This document shows, in pieces, positions 45,893-60,367 of a stretch of 61,491 nucleotides of DNA (position 1 is the first letter of the stretch; the number at the start of each line of letters is the position of its first letter). The DNA lies in assembly GCA_014825775.1 (NCBI GenBank), contig MVAQ01000120.1:1-61491 (forward strand). Reading direction: 5' to 3'. The stretch comes from Krasilnikovozyma curviuscula (taxonomy: Eukaryota > Basidiomycota > Tremellomycetes > Cystofilobasidiales > Mrakiaceae). The translations under genes were made by a program, and so were the position numbers. The notes beneath the pieces are model-generated. The model had not been told where the DNA came from and searched no databases. It saw only the letters and a list, made by a program, of their open reading frames with translations.

Positions 45893-47686
45893 CTAGAACT
45901 TGGCAAAGATTCTTTTCTGTCTACTGAAGCGCGCTAATCGAATCACACGACAACGAAAAAACACACACCGTTCCGAAGTCACCGCACGAAGTCAGCGCAC
46001 TGGACTGGGCCGATGAGCAGGATTAGAAAGAAGAGCTCACCATACATCAATATGATGCTCCCAGTCGTCATCATCATCCCAGAATAAAGCGCAACCATCT
46101 GATAACTCCCTGACACTCCCAAAACAGCTCCCCCTATGCTCGCACCTGCAAGCTGCCCTGGGCTGTTCGACAGGATTGCAAAACCAACCAAGGAGGCCAA
46201 AGATTCTAAGCCGAAGAGTTGCGCGACGACCACGGGTAAGAGTGAGAGGAACCATCCACCGATGAGGCCGTAAAGGATCGAGAAGGCAATGATGGAGCCA
46301 AAGGTCTCAGCGAACATCCAAATGACCAGCTGAAACAAACCACCTGGATTGTGATAGCAGGAGATGAGTGATCAGCACCAGGTAGAGAGAGTCTTGTTTT
46401 AAGTCTGGCACAGACTTACCGAAAAACAGCGAGATGAGGAAACAGTTAACAGGGCCCAGTATATCAGCTAAGAAACCTGCCCCAATCCTCCCAAGGCCCA
46501 TGCATACGTTCATGACGATGGTTGGGACCGCAACAACAATGGTTGTGGTGTCTAAGGAGGGAACTTTAACTTTCGTGTAGTTGGAGATGTAGTAATACGG
46601 CGAGAGGTACCCAAACGTGGAACTCAACATTGTCCCGAGAAGTGAATACCTGCAGGGAGGATGTCAGAGCCCAACGCAAGACAGGTGAAGAAAAGGAAGA
46701 AATATCCACTGACCATGCAGCATCTCTCCAGATCCCCTCTTTTAGATTGAAATACCCTCTCTTCTTGGTCGTTCTGTCTTTCTTCGGGTATATCCTCACT
46801 TCAATGACAAGCCAGCTAACAACCCAAAGGACTGTATGGATTGCTGAGAAGATTAGATAGGTGTTTCTCTGCCCCACCCTTACCAGCAGAAGTCGCACGA
46901 ACAACGAGGAGACTGCGCCTCCTAGCCCTGCGCCTGAGACTGCTACACCAGTTGCGAGGCCACGTTTCTTGAGGAAGAACTGGGCTGGGATACTCATGAC
47001 AATTGGCATACCTGACGGAGAAAAGAACGTTACCAGCCGCCATCAGAGGGAGAGTCTTCTAGGCTGAAACGAAGACGTACCGAGTCCCATTCCCACTCCC
47101 AGCAAGAACCCTTGACACATAAATAGCTCCCAAAGCTTAGATGCAAATGCACAGAGGACGAACCCCACAATGCAAACACCCACGCTGATGGCGAGGATGA
47201 GCTTGTATCCATACCTGTCACCCAGTTTCCCAGCAAAAAACGATATCAACGCCATGAGCTATAGGAGAAAGATTCAGCAAAATTCCTCACACCCTTGGTC
47301 TAGAGGGGCATACTCACGAAATATTGCAGACCACCTACAAGAGACAGCACGGACAGCGGCGTGTCCTTGAACTGATGCTCCGAGAACCACGACTGGAAGA
47401 TGCCCCAGCTCTGACCCCATCCCATCGTCGTTGACGTGAAGATAAAGCAACTAAAAACCACCAGCCATGATTTGAGGTCCCCTTCGTCGCCTGGGAACGA
47501 CCATTCTTCGTCGACTTGTACCGCACTGCCTTTGAGCTCGTTCTTTTCCAAATCTTTGTCGCTGTGGCTGGCTTCACGGACCAGGAGAGTTTCTACTGCT
47601 GGGAGTTCTTGGGTGAATAAGCAAGGTTGGAGGTCGCCAGGGGATTTGGGCATTTCCATCTCAGAGGTAGGCGGGGTCGAGGACAT
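45893..47686 (-). CDS. MFS monocarboxylate-type transporter
   Basis: Plasma-membrane major facilitator of the fungal MCH/monocarboxylate porter group. Six exons: 47686-47318, 47258-47081, 47011-46714, 46649-46420, 46343-46041, 45933-45893 (472 aa). Acidic cytosolic N-terminus of about 75 residues, then about 12 membrane segments: SWLVVFSCFIFTSTTMGWGQSWG opens TM1 (split here: SWLVVFSCFI, then TSTTMGWGQ), with FAGKLGDRYGYK the MFS loop 2-3 signature and GLATGVAVSGAGLGGAVSS in TM5. It ends ARFSRQKRIFAKF, a tail typical of these porters. Substrate unknown; a fungal riboflavin-transporter branch (Mch5) is an alternative. A (TA)9 tract lies 65 nt upstream of the ATG. Confidence 0.88.
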
Positions 47687-48121
47687 CGCTGAATTTATTT
47701 TCGAAAGTGTGAATGAGTGACTTTAGTCGACGATCATTGGATAGAGCTACTATATATATATATATATAGCAAGTAGAAGGAGCTAGAGTTGGGAGGGCGA
47801 AAGGTAGGACTGCTTGGAAAGCAAAATAAGACCTCCAGGCGAAGCGCCTTTCGTTCCGCACTACCGCTGGAAAGCGTCCGGATCGCGAAATATGCCATTC
47901 CCCGATGTTTTGCATTGTCCGATGGAGTAGGGAGCATTCGCAGTCTGTTCTTTCTGGAGCACGACAATTTGCAGTTGGAAGTATATCCATTTTCAAGTGA
48001 GCACTGTCGCAAAGTCTACTAGATGAGTGTCCTCCGTCACTGACCAGCTGTTGATATAGAGTAAAGGGAAAAGGAAGAAAAGAAGAGTTACGAAGCACCA
48101 AAGAAGAAGTTCGTAGCAGCT
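47687..48121. promoter_or_regulatory. MFS promoter with (TA)9 tract
   Basis: 435 nt between the MFS start and the RTA1 stop codon (tandem, minus strand). The (TA)9 run at 47751-47768 is 65-82 nt upstream of the MFS ATG, at a plausible TATA-element distance. The longer minus-strand frames here are not supported. Confidence 0.45.
47751..47768. repeat. (TA)9 dinucleotide tract
   Basis: Perfect alternating TA, 18 nt, in the MFS promoter. It could act as the TATA element and is likely length-variable between strains. Confidence 0.9.
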
Positions 48122-49722
48122 TTACTTCCTTCCAAACTTTGACATTCTAAATGAAGACCATCTCTTCTCATTGACCAAGTCAGCTTGGCTACTGATGCTG
48201 CTGGTTGGGAGCGGCTCGACCTGATTTGTCTCCGAAAGATTTCTTGGGATGAAGAACATTGGGTGGAAAATATTGAGAGAGCACATGGCAAAAACCTGAG
48301 AGATTTTGCGAGTCAGTAAGCATCTCACTAAACGGTCGCCTTCGCAAAGGAGTTGCTTACGATCATCAGACCATCTAGGACGGTGAACAGAGTCTCGTTG
48401 GTCTCAAGAGATCCTCTCCAGCCTCCCAAAAGCTCAGCAGTACGGAATATGGATCTGTGAGAAAGAAAAACGAGGGTCAGCGTGAGACCGAAAACATAAG
48501 GGTCGCGGGACTCTCACCTGATAAAGATAAACAAGGTGACAAGGGCGACTCCAACTAAAGTCAAGATAAAGTTTCTTTCTTCTTTTCTCTCCCACTCTGT
48601 TCTGGACCTCCCATCATGCTGAATAGCCGACGCTTTGAACCACTTCCTAGGGAGCCAGAAGAAGGGGTGCATCTGTCTGACAGGTTTGTTCCAAAAGTAT
48701 CTGACGCTGAACTCGACAAATATTAGGGTGAAGCAGACCATGACGACCATCTGCCAGATGACACCGGCAACCATAATGTTGGTGCCGGCGTCGGTTGCAG
48801 ATTGAGTGTTTGCGCTCGCAGCAGTACCACCGCCCGCGGCCTGGATGACGAGGGAGAGAACGTCGCCGAAGACGAACATCGAGGTGTATGTTTGGTAATG
48901 GAAACGGCAGTATTGAGGTCTGAAAATAGTGATTTCAAGGAAAGACATTATTAAAAAAGGTCAAAATAGTGGTCAGCGAAGAGCGCGAGGTATATAGCGC
49001 ACGCGTGGAAAGCGAAATTGCTCACCCAGCCCATTTGATCATCAAGCCGAGGATCACATAGTTGGCTGCAATCAAGAAAGCTAGCAGATGACAAAGCAAG
49101 TCACAGAATGACAATCCAGTTGTCAGTGATCGTCTTCAGAAATGAAATTTCGCAGTACTCACCAGGCGCGATAATCAAGCAACAAATCTGCATCAAGAAT
49201 CCGTTTCCATTGTCGTTCGAGCCCCAAGCACCACCCTGAGACGGGTCCCAGAGGACGGTGGAGGATGTCCAGAGTCTCCCGCCCCAGCCTAGGATCTCGG
49301 TGATGCCACACAGGGTCGCTGTCCATAGGAGGAACCAGAATCTAGAACGGATCGCCTGACCGATATGGGCAACTTTAAATGAGGGGCATACATTTGGGCA
49401 GCGTTCAGTAGACGTCAGAGCTGCGAAACAGAAAGAAATAATAACTAATTTGGCTGCGACTCACCAGTTGAAAGCGCGAAGAGTGCGATAAACAAAACAC
49501 ACACCCATAGCGTCGGTGTGTAGCCGTACTGGTCGTATTCGAGTTGACCATCTACCAAATTCATGGACCCCACCACGTAGTTACAGGGCTCCTCGATGCA
49601 GGAGAGCATCGTCGCTATTCAACAAAAAAGTGAAATTAAGTTAGCGAAAACAATTCTCGAAGTAGGGAACGAAATCAACAAGACAACGTACTACCGTTGA
49701 TTACGATAGTCGTAGTAGACAT
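48122..49722 (-). CDS. RTA1-like seven-TM lipid-translocation / stress-resistance protein
   Basis: Seven exons: 49722-49695 (28 nt), 49614-49465, 49372-49163, 49080-49026, 48919-48518, 48454-48361, 48295-48122 (370 aa). Seven hydrophobic segments fit the fungal RTA1 family (Rsb1, Rta1, Pug1), which affects sphingoid-base release and resistance to 7-aminocholesterol. Family-like blocks: YGYTPTLWVCVLFIALFAL, TLCGITEILGWGGRLW, QICCLIIAPAFLIAANYVIL, FVFGDVLSLVIQAAGGG, RSIFRTAELLGGW and FTVLDGLMIVFAMCSLNIFH. An N-terminal C-x7-C pair (SCIEEPCNY-like) fits an extracellular end. A TATA box (49835-49842, minus) lies 113 nt upstream of the ATG. Confidence 0.92.
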
Positions 49723-49834
49723 GCTTCACGTTAGGTCCAAGGTAGGGTGAGAGAGAGCTCGGAAGGTGGATTGGATACGGCGAGATGAAAGAGTGTCCTG
49801 GGTTCTTTGGAAACACAGTGTCCCTCCCCCTCGC

Positions 49835-49842
49835 CTTATATA
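49835..49842 (-). promoter_or_regulatory. TATA box of the RTA1-like gene
   Basis: TATATAAG on the minus strand, a perfect TATAWAAR match, 113 nt upstream of the ATG at 49722. RTA1-family genes are typically inducible, which fits a TATA promoter. Confidence 0.5.
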
Positions 49843-51090
49843 GCGTCGTCAGTTTCCACCAGCTCCAAGAGATTCTCCAAGCGAGCCGTAAAGCGGTCAG
49901 ATCGACGTCTCTTCGCAGCCTCGAAACACACGCATGGGTTTGGGAATGGGAAGAAAAAATTAAGCTAATGTGCCCTACCGAGCGCGATTGGAACACAGCC
50001 CAGCGCGCGGGGGAGGAAGCGAGAGACAGGAGTCGCCGCCGGCGTTGCATCCCACCCCGTCTGGGCGCCCTTCCACCTCGATTGGAAGCTTCGCAAGCGA
50101 TGACGTCGCTACGACAGCTGATGCTAGTAGCTGAGGCGGTGCTGGGCCCTGGAGGACGGGGTTGGGAGAGGGAGGTAGCGGTTTGCATGACCGTCCCCCT
50201 GCCGGTGCTGGAATCCATGGTGGCTCGCTTTCTTCCAATTTCTTGTCCGTGGGTATCCTTCGCTACAATAGAGACCAGGCGCAATTGCAGACTTGCTTTC
50301 CAGCTTCCATTTATTTTGGGAAAGAGACTAAGGGGCTAAAACCACAACGCTGAGTTCAGTTCTGACCGCAGTGGACCTTTGACCTGGACGCACCTGAAAC
50401 AAACTCACCTTGAGGACGACAACGAGCAATGTCCCTAGCAACGCCCACTTCGCCCGGCTACGTTAATCACGTTCAAGATCATGAGCCCTACTATCCAGTC
50501 GTGAGGGGTGGGTACCTGGAACATATTTGCAGGGAAACGGCGCCCAGCAACCTTCACCCACTTGCGATTGCATCACTTCGCGGGCAGGCACGGTAAGGTG
50601 ACTTAGCGCAAACAGCTTCCGCCTTCCCAGATGAATGATATTCTACTGGTGCTACGTTTTTGGGACTTGTCAAGGGACGGAGGTTGGTCGAAACGAAGGT
50701 GGACCAGCGCATCGCTCGCGCTAGTTAGTTTGGCTCCACTGCATCTGGTATAATATCTGAATGAGACATACTGGAACTGTTAAGTAAGTCACGCGATGAT
50801 ATTTAGACTCCTGGTCAGCTCGATGAAATACCTAAGAGCGAACCCTTCGAGCGCAACCTTGTTTTCCGATCTCAAGTTGTACGGAACTGCCAGCTAAGAC
50901 GCACCCCAAAGAGGGCTTTCATATATCTCCATCCTGATTCAACGTATTAGAGAGAGAGCACCGAAGCCGACCTTGACTCGAGGAAGAGGGCGATCATCTC
51001 GTTGTTTTGAAATTCGGTACTCTTAGTCAGAAGCGTTCGAGTCAGATAGGTGGCCCTTCAACCAGCTTCATCCCCCAAACCGCAGCGGAT

Positions 51091-51104
51091 CCCTTAAATA
51101 AGGG
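51091..51104. repeat. 14-bp palindrome before the ThrRS start
   Basis: CCCTTAAATAAGGG is an inverted repeat (6-bp arms, 2-nt centre) ending 8 nt before the upstream ATG. It may be a protein site or lie in the 5' leader; function unknown. Confidence 0.4.
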
Positions 51105-51112
51105 ACAAGTGT

Positions 51113-54100
51113 ATGAAATCAATCTTCGCACTTGCTTCTCTACGTGCATCAAGGACGCCATTTCAACCCAAGCCATTATTTTCCTTTGGTCTGCTAAAAA
51201 CCTGCTGCATCCCACCACACCCAAGAATCAGCCTCACCAACCACCGCACCATGGCCTCGTCATCAATCCCAGAAGCCATTTCTGCTGCTGCTGACAAAGT
51301 CGTCGACTCTGTCCAAGCTGGACTGGCCAAAGTCTCACTGGAGCCAAAGGAGGGCCAGAAGAAGGAGAAGAAGGCGAAGCCAGCTCAGGCTGCGGGTCCT
51401 AAGCTCGAGGTTGGTATCGATCGTATCACCATTTGCTGCTTTAGCTATCTATCTATGTTCACTGCTGATGCTACTTTTCTTTTTTATTTCATTCCATCTA
51501 GCTCGAACCCCAGAATGAGTTCATTGCCGAGAGAGAAGCTCTTTTCCAGAAGTACAAGAAAATCTCTGATGATTTCGTTGCTGGTCAGTTTCACCTACCC
51601 CAGCTGCATTATTATATTGGACATTTTGGACATGAGACTGATTACAGTTTCCTTGTTTGAATTCAGCTCAAGAAAGAGTTCCAATTCAAATCACTCTCCC
51701 AGACGGAGCAGTGAAAGAAGGAATTGCGTGGGAAACTACACCAATGGATATCGCTAAGAGCATTTCTCAGGGACTTGCTGATAAAGTGATCATCTCCTTG
51801 GTATGTGTCACATTTGTAACAAGAATGTTTGCGATACTGCAGATTCGATCGATCACTTTCCGTCGTTAACTTTTTTTGTTCTCACTTGAACCAGGTTGAC
51901 AAAAAAACTCTCCATGATCTCAACAGACCCCTCACACACTCATGTTCCTTGTCCTTGCTCGACTTCGATGAACCATCTGGTCAGGCCCGAGCTGTCTTCT
52001 GGCACTCTTCTGCTCATATTCTCGGTGAGGCTTGCGAGAGACATTTGGAAGGCTGCTGCTTGGGACATGGTCCTCCCACCGGTACGTCTCTAGCGAAACG
52101 TTCTTCGAATATGTGTTATCGAATGAACTGACAGGTCATTGTGGGTTTATGATTAGACGAGGGCTTCTTCTACGACTTGAGAATCGGCGACGGTTCAAGA
52201 ACTATTACTCAAGCTGATTTCCCACAGCTGGACGCTCTCGCCAAGAAGATTGTGAAAGAAAAGCAGCCTTTCGAACGTTTGGAGTTGCCAAAGGAAGCTC
52301 TCCTCGAGATGTTCAAGGTGAGTCGCCGGCATCGTCCTATTTGCGACACTCCAAAACTAACTTAAGTCTTCCTTCATCCAGTACAACAAATACAAGCAGC
52401 ACTACATCAGCGAATTCGTGAAGGATGGTGAAAGCTCTACTGTCTACAAGTGTGGTCCCCTCATCGATTTCTGTCTCGGTCCACACATTCCTCACACCGG
52501 CAAAGTCAAATCTATGGCCATCATGAAGAACTCGTCTTCGTACTTCAAGGGTGACGCCAAGGAAGACTCTCTCCAGAGAATCTACGGTGTCTCCTTCCCT
52601 GACAGCAAAGCGATGGCTGCCCACAAAGCCTGGTTGGAGGAAGCCGAGAAGAGGAATCACAGAAAGATTGGTGTCGCCCAGAAATTGTTCATTTTCCACG
52701 AACTCTCACCGGGTGCTCCATTCTTCTTGCCTCATGGTATGAGAATTAAGGGAGCTCTTGTTGATCTCATTAGAGAGGAATACAGGAAGAGAAACTACTC
52801 TGAAGGTGAGTTTATTTTTGAAATGCTTTATGTGTGTGGCATAGACTGATTTGTTTCTGTGCCAGTTGAATCACCAAACATGTACAATGTCGATCTTTGG
52901 AAACAATCCGGTCACTACCAGCACTATATTGAAGACATGTTCTCTCTCAAGGTCGACGACACGGAGTTCGCTCTCAAGCCAATGAACTGTCCGGGCCACT
53001 GTCTCATCTTCGACTCAGAGGAGCGAAGTTACAGAGACTTGCCCATCAGGATGGCTGAGTTTGGTATTCTGCACAGGAATGAGGCTACTGGTGCTCTGAG
53101 TGGTATGAGCAGAGTGAGAAGATTCTGTCAAGATGATGCTCACATCTTCTGTACCGTTGATCAGGTGAGTCACCGATCTTTCAAAGCTATTTCATTATTT
53201 CCATTCTAACTTAAGCATTATTTTGGCCATCTCTCTAAATAGATCCCAAGTGAGATTGAGAACCTCTTCGACTTCGTGAAGACCGTCTACGATCTGTTCG
53301 GTATGGAACTGAAGTTCGGTCTCTCTACCCGTAACCCGAAGAAATTCGTTGGTGATCTCTCTGTTTGGGATTCTGCTGAGAAGACGCTTGAGGAGATGTT
53401 GGAGAAGTACCAGAAGGGCAAATGGGAGGTCTTCCCGGAGGATGCGGCTGTGAGTCTTGGCTACATTCTTCCGATCTTCAAACCTGGCCTTGATTCTGAT
53501 CATTGTTAAATTTTTTTTGCCATTTAGTTCTATGGTCCAAAGATTGATATCAACGTCCGTGACGCTCTCCGAAGAGAACATCAGGTTGCTACCATCCAGC
53601 TCGACTTCCAACTCCCAGAGCGATTCAAGCTGAAGTACCGATCTGGTTCCACCGACGCCGATGAGATTGAGAAGAGACCCGTCATGATCCACAGAGCCAT
53701 CATGGGTAGTTTGGAAAGGTTCATTGCCAACATCACCGAGCACCTTGCTGGTAAATGGCCCTTCTGGCTGTCGCCTAGACAGGTCGTTGTTATTCCTATC
53801 GCCGTTAAATACAACAAGTACGCTGAGGAGATCAGACAGATGTTGTGGAACGCTGGATTGTGAGTAACAGCACGTATTTCAACGATGTCGTAGATGGCAC
53901 TTTCGCTCACCATTGGTTCAATGCTTTTTTTAAACAGGTACGCAGACACTGATTTGACCGATAACACCTTGAATAAGAAGGTTAGAAACAACGAGCTAGC
54001 TCAGTATAAGTAGGTACAAATTCGACTTCTTCTCAGTTGCGACTCATTGCTGACGTCCATGGCTTCTCAGCTTCATCGTCGTCGTCGGTGAGAAGGAAGA

Positions 54101-54242
54101 GCAAGAACGATCTGTGAACGTCAGGAACAGAGACGATGTCGGACAGAAGGTCAGACAGGAGGTCACCATCCCATTGGACACCTTCAAGAACCAGCTGCTG
54201 TCACTCAAAACCGAGAGGAGGTTCGAGAACCAACTTCTTTGA
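51113..54242 (+). CDS. THS1: threonyl-tRNA synthetase, probable cytosolic/mitochondrial dual form
   Basis: Charges tRNA-Thr. Eleven exons: 51113-51409, 51502-51583, 51667-51800, 51895-52081, 52157-52317, 52382-52805, 52866-53164, 53243-53449, 53528-53859, 53938-54009, 54071-54242 (788 aa from the first ATG). Order: TGS domain ([10 protein letters not shown]), SAD editing domain with [14 protein letters not shown], class II core ([70 protein letters not shown]), and the anticodon-binding domain from [10 protein letters not shown]. The first 46 residues have no D/E and many S/P/K/R, as in a mitochondrial presequence. The second ATG (51251, ACCATGG) has an ideal initiation context and gives a 742-aa cytosolic form. 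Confidence 0.96.
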
Positions 54243-54892
54243 GTAATGTCTTTTGTAATCTCTTTCTTTGTCTCTTTGCATCTGGATTAATTTAGACAGG
54301 GAAGAGAGTGTCGAAAGTTCTGAAGCGGACCGCATTCCCATCGCGCTCTTCGATTTATGTTCATTGTTAGAATCTGCGCACGACTGACCTTAACAGAGAA
54401 CCTCCTCGAAGATTCTTGGAAAAAACTTCCATCTAACCCCTTGTTCTTCAAACGTCCTTTCAGTGCACAGGACCACGTCTGCGAATTAAGGGGTCAAGGT
54501 GTCTCCAGCACAGAAAACTCGCTCAGCTTTCAATTGAATGAATTCTGCTCCCAACGTTCTGCGTCACTGCAGAACGCCAAATCTTCTCGTCACATCAGTA
54601 CGAACAGACGTACGAACATTTCTTATAGGTGTTCCGCTGCGATTGAGACAAGGTTGTGGATGGGCTGGGGAAGTAGACAGCCAGGGGAAAGTATAGGGGA
54701 AAGTAACCCAGAGAAAGAATCAAAGGGGCTATTACAACATTCTTGGTAGCGTGGCTTTGATGGAGGGTTACTAGGAGGTAAACTGGTGGGGAGTTTGAAA
54801 CAGCTTGACTAGAAAAGTTCACTCGTTTCACACTGAATTCCGCAATTTTTTCAGTTAGCGACAGGAAATGTAGGAGTCTAGCCAGATTTTTG
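54243..54892. other. convergent intergenic, ThrRS / small membrane protein
   Basis: 650 nt. Short open frames on both strands lack support. I see no gene or RNA. Confidence 0.4.
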
Positions 54893-55236
54893 CTAACTGT
54901 CCATACCTTCTGCAGATCGAGAAGAGGTGTAGCCATAGCTTTCCCACCACCAAGCCTTCCTCCTCCGCGCCTCGACCATATCCAACCTCGCCCTGAGCTC
55001 CCCGCCGCTCCTTCTCGTCTCCTCCGCGTTCTTGATGACTTCTTCACGGAGGATATCGAACTGCTGGTCTAGTGTTGTATGCCAGGGTTCCAAGATGAGG
55101 AGCTATGAGGTTTGACGAGAAAAATCACGCGTTAATGAAGAAAAACCTAGGCAGAATAGTTTGCAAGTCTTACCTGGACAGAGAGAGAAGCTACAGCAAG
55201 AGTGAAGTTAAGGTATGGTAAAAGTCTGGGTGGCAT
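54893..55236 (-). CDS. 90-residue single-pass membrane protein, function unknown
   Basis: Two exons, 55236-55174 and 55102-54893, joined at GTCCAG/GTAAG...CATAG (90 aa). The N-terminus is hydrophobic (about 4-27: LLPYLNFTLAVASLSVQLLI crosses the splice junction), followed by EPWHTTLDQQF and a charged helix rich in E/R (about 37-70), then a short polar tail with WWWESYGY. No acidic residue precedes the membrane segment. Size and layout resemble small mitochondrial inner-membrane assembly factors, but I recognise no family. The clean junction and continuity of the hydrophobic segment across it support a real gene. Confidence 0.55.
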
Positions 55237-55748
55237 TGTCAGAAATCTGAACTTGAACTGCTGAGCGACGATTTGTTTTGATTTTGAGAGTACTTGACCG
55301 TTCCAAATTTGAAGGACAATTGCTGAGACGCTACTATCTACTTTTTTAACGACGTGGTATCGAACTGACAAGTGACGAAAATCACGATGAAGTTTAGGGA
55401 CACACAAACGAAGGCTTTTTGCTTTCGGCCGTTTGGTTTGGGGGCTCAGAAGAATGTGGAAGATGGGTTTTCGATCGCTGACAATGTTTCTTCTGCTCCT
55501 TGCAAAGTCAAAAGACAATACAGTCAAAATGGTTCATCACGATAAAGAAAGGTTACATAATGTAGTGTCCAGGAGGTGTTTGTAGGAGAGAGGAAATGGA
55601 GAGAATCACAGCGGCGATGAAGTGAGCCGCGACGAGAGTTCAATTAGTGGAGTATGAGAAATGCAGGTCTTGATATTTGCCCAGTAGTAAGAGTGGAGCG
55701 AAAGGGTGATGCTGGTTGTATGCGCGATGAGGTCATAGGGTATCGTGT
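55237..55748. other. intergenic, small-gene promoter and GFA1 3' side
   Basis: 512 nt. The small-gene frame extends upstream without a Met that improves it. Nothing else recognised. Confidence 0.4.
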
Positions 55749-59019
<3,271 letters not shown>

Positions 59020-60282
59020 TGTTCAGAAGAACTGAGAACGAGAAGCTGCGTTGGCAAAGAAAGCTGCGAGGTTCTTTTCTGGTGAAAGACTACGACCAAA
59101 ATAAAAAAGAGGATTTGGTTAGCTGTTGGATTGCAGGGAGCATGGTAATGTGTAGGGATGACATAGGGGTGTAACAGGCTCGTAGGCTCGTGCAACATGT
59201 CACTCCTGTTTTTTTTTCTACTTTTCAGCGCGACCATTGATCTACCCAGCAAGCCTACCATACCAGGGTCCAACGGAGGATAGATCTGGGGAGTGACGGA
59301 GAGGCTGCAGCTGCTCCAGATGCTGTCCAGCTCCCCAATTGAACTGAAACCAACCTGCTATTCCCCCCTACTATATTCAAACCAACCGGCACTTGAAAAG
59401 ACGAGCTCTCACCTCTGAATCCAGCAGAAGAATCCCAGGGAAGTTGAACAGGAAAGGTTGAGGTTTGATTTGGTAGGAGAACCTGGTTTGGGAGACTAAG
59501 GTGATTGAAAGACAAGAGTTGGTTGATTTTGTCAGCTGGGCTGTGTTCGAATCGCTTTATTGGCGCGCCTCGTTTTTGCCACGACCAGGAGGAAACAGCG
59601 TTCGGATCTGACTCATCGGGTCTATTTGTAGACGTAGGAAACATCAGGCGCGTAGTGAATTTGAGATAAGCGGAAATTATATGGAAGACGGGAGGCTGTG
59701 AAGGACAAATATGGAAATTTGCTGCGCTGGTTATCGCTGGTCAGTGATTCATTCAGATGAATAAGAAGAGGGTGATTTCATTGAACAACTCTCTGATTCA
59801 AACCTGAGTGAATAAATATAGAGAGTGAGAGAGATTTAGATTGAGATTTCTCGGAAACGGCTGTCTTTGCATCATCAAGCGCCACTCTGGGCTCACAATC
59901 ACAATCTTCGCCATCTTCAGTCCCAACTCTTCACTATCAGTTGCTCAACCAGAGATCTAAAAGATTGGTGGTTGAATCGATGATCTAAAACATGTATACG
60001 TTTTTTGCAACGATGCAACGCGCGTTTGTTTTTATTTTGATCTTGTAAAGTTGCATTGCACAATTGAGGGTAACTTTCGGACCCATATGTAGTATCCGGA
60101 TCAGATAGCATCAATATCTCTAAGTACAGGGACTGTATATAGGTAGCCTTCCGTAGTAAACTGATAACAGACTTTGACAGTTGTTTGGTTGCGTTTGACA
60201 GGCGGCGCGGACCATGTATCTGCGCGTTGACCCTGGTTTCACCTGGAGACTCTGAAAGCAAGTTCACACTCACCTAAAAAGA
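59020..60282. promoter_or_regulatory. GFA1 upstream region, about 1.3 kb
   Basis: GFA1 promoter and probable 5' leader. The minus-strand open frames at 59255-59644 and 59917-60273 have no match. GAGTGAGAGAGATTTAGATTGAG near 59822 is a purine-rich tract. No other gene recognised. Confidence 0.4.
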
Positions 60283-60367
60283 AGCCGATAATGGGGATTG
60301 CACCCATGACCTTCGCCTATATTGTCGCAATCGGAAAGCGACGAATTAACTACTGTTCTATACCGGC
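60283..60367 (-). tRNA. tRNA-Arg(CCG)-like element with intron, possibly degenerate
   Basis: Minus-strand reading: acceptor GCCGGTA pairs with TATCGGC (7 bp with one G-T), T stem ATGGG/CCCAT around the loop TGCAATC, and anticodon stem TCGCT/GGCGA when a 12-nt intron one base after the anticodon is removed. The loop then reads TT-CCG-A. Weak points: T loop lacks the T at position 55 (box B GGTGCAATCC), and the D loop lacks GG. No strong T-run terminator follows. Either a diverged tRNA gene or a pseudogene. Confidence 0.45.

Larger units (their letters stand above)
49723..51112. promoter_or_regulatory. 1.4 kb divergent promoter region, RTA1-like / ThrRS
   Basis: Largest gap on the right side. 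TATATAAG on the minus strand (49835-49842) serves the RTA1-like gene. A GC-rich block at about 49785-50285 is open on both strands but shows no family resemblance or splice-linked continuation. A 14-bp palindrome CCCTTAAATAAGGG (51091-51104) sits just before the first ThrRS ATG. No other gene recognised. Confidence 0.45.
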
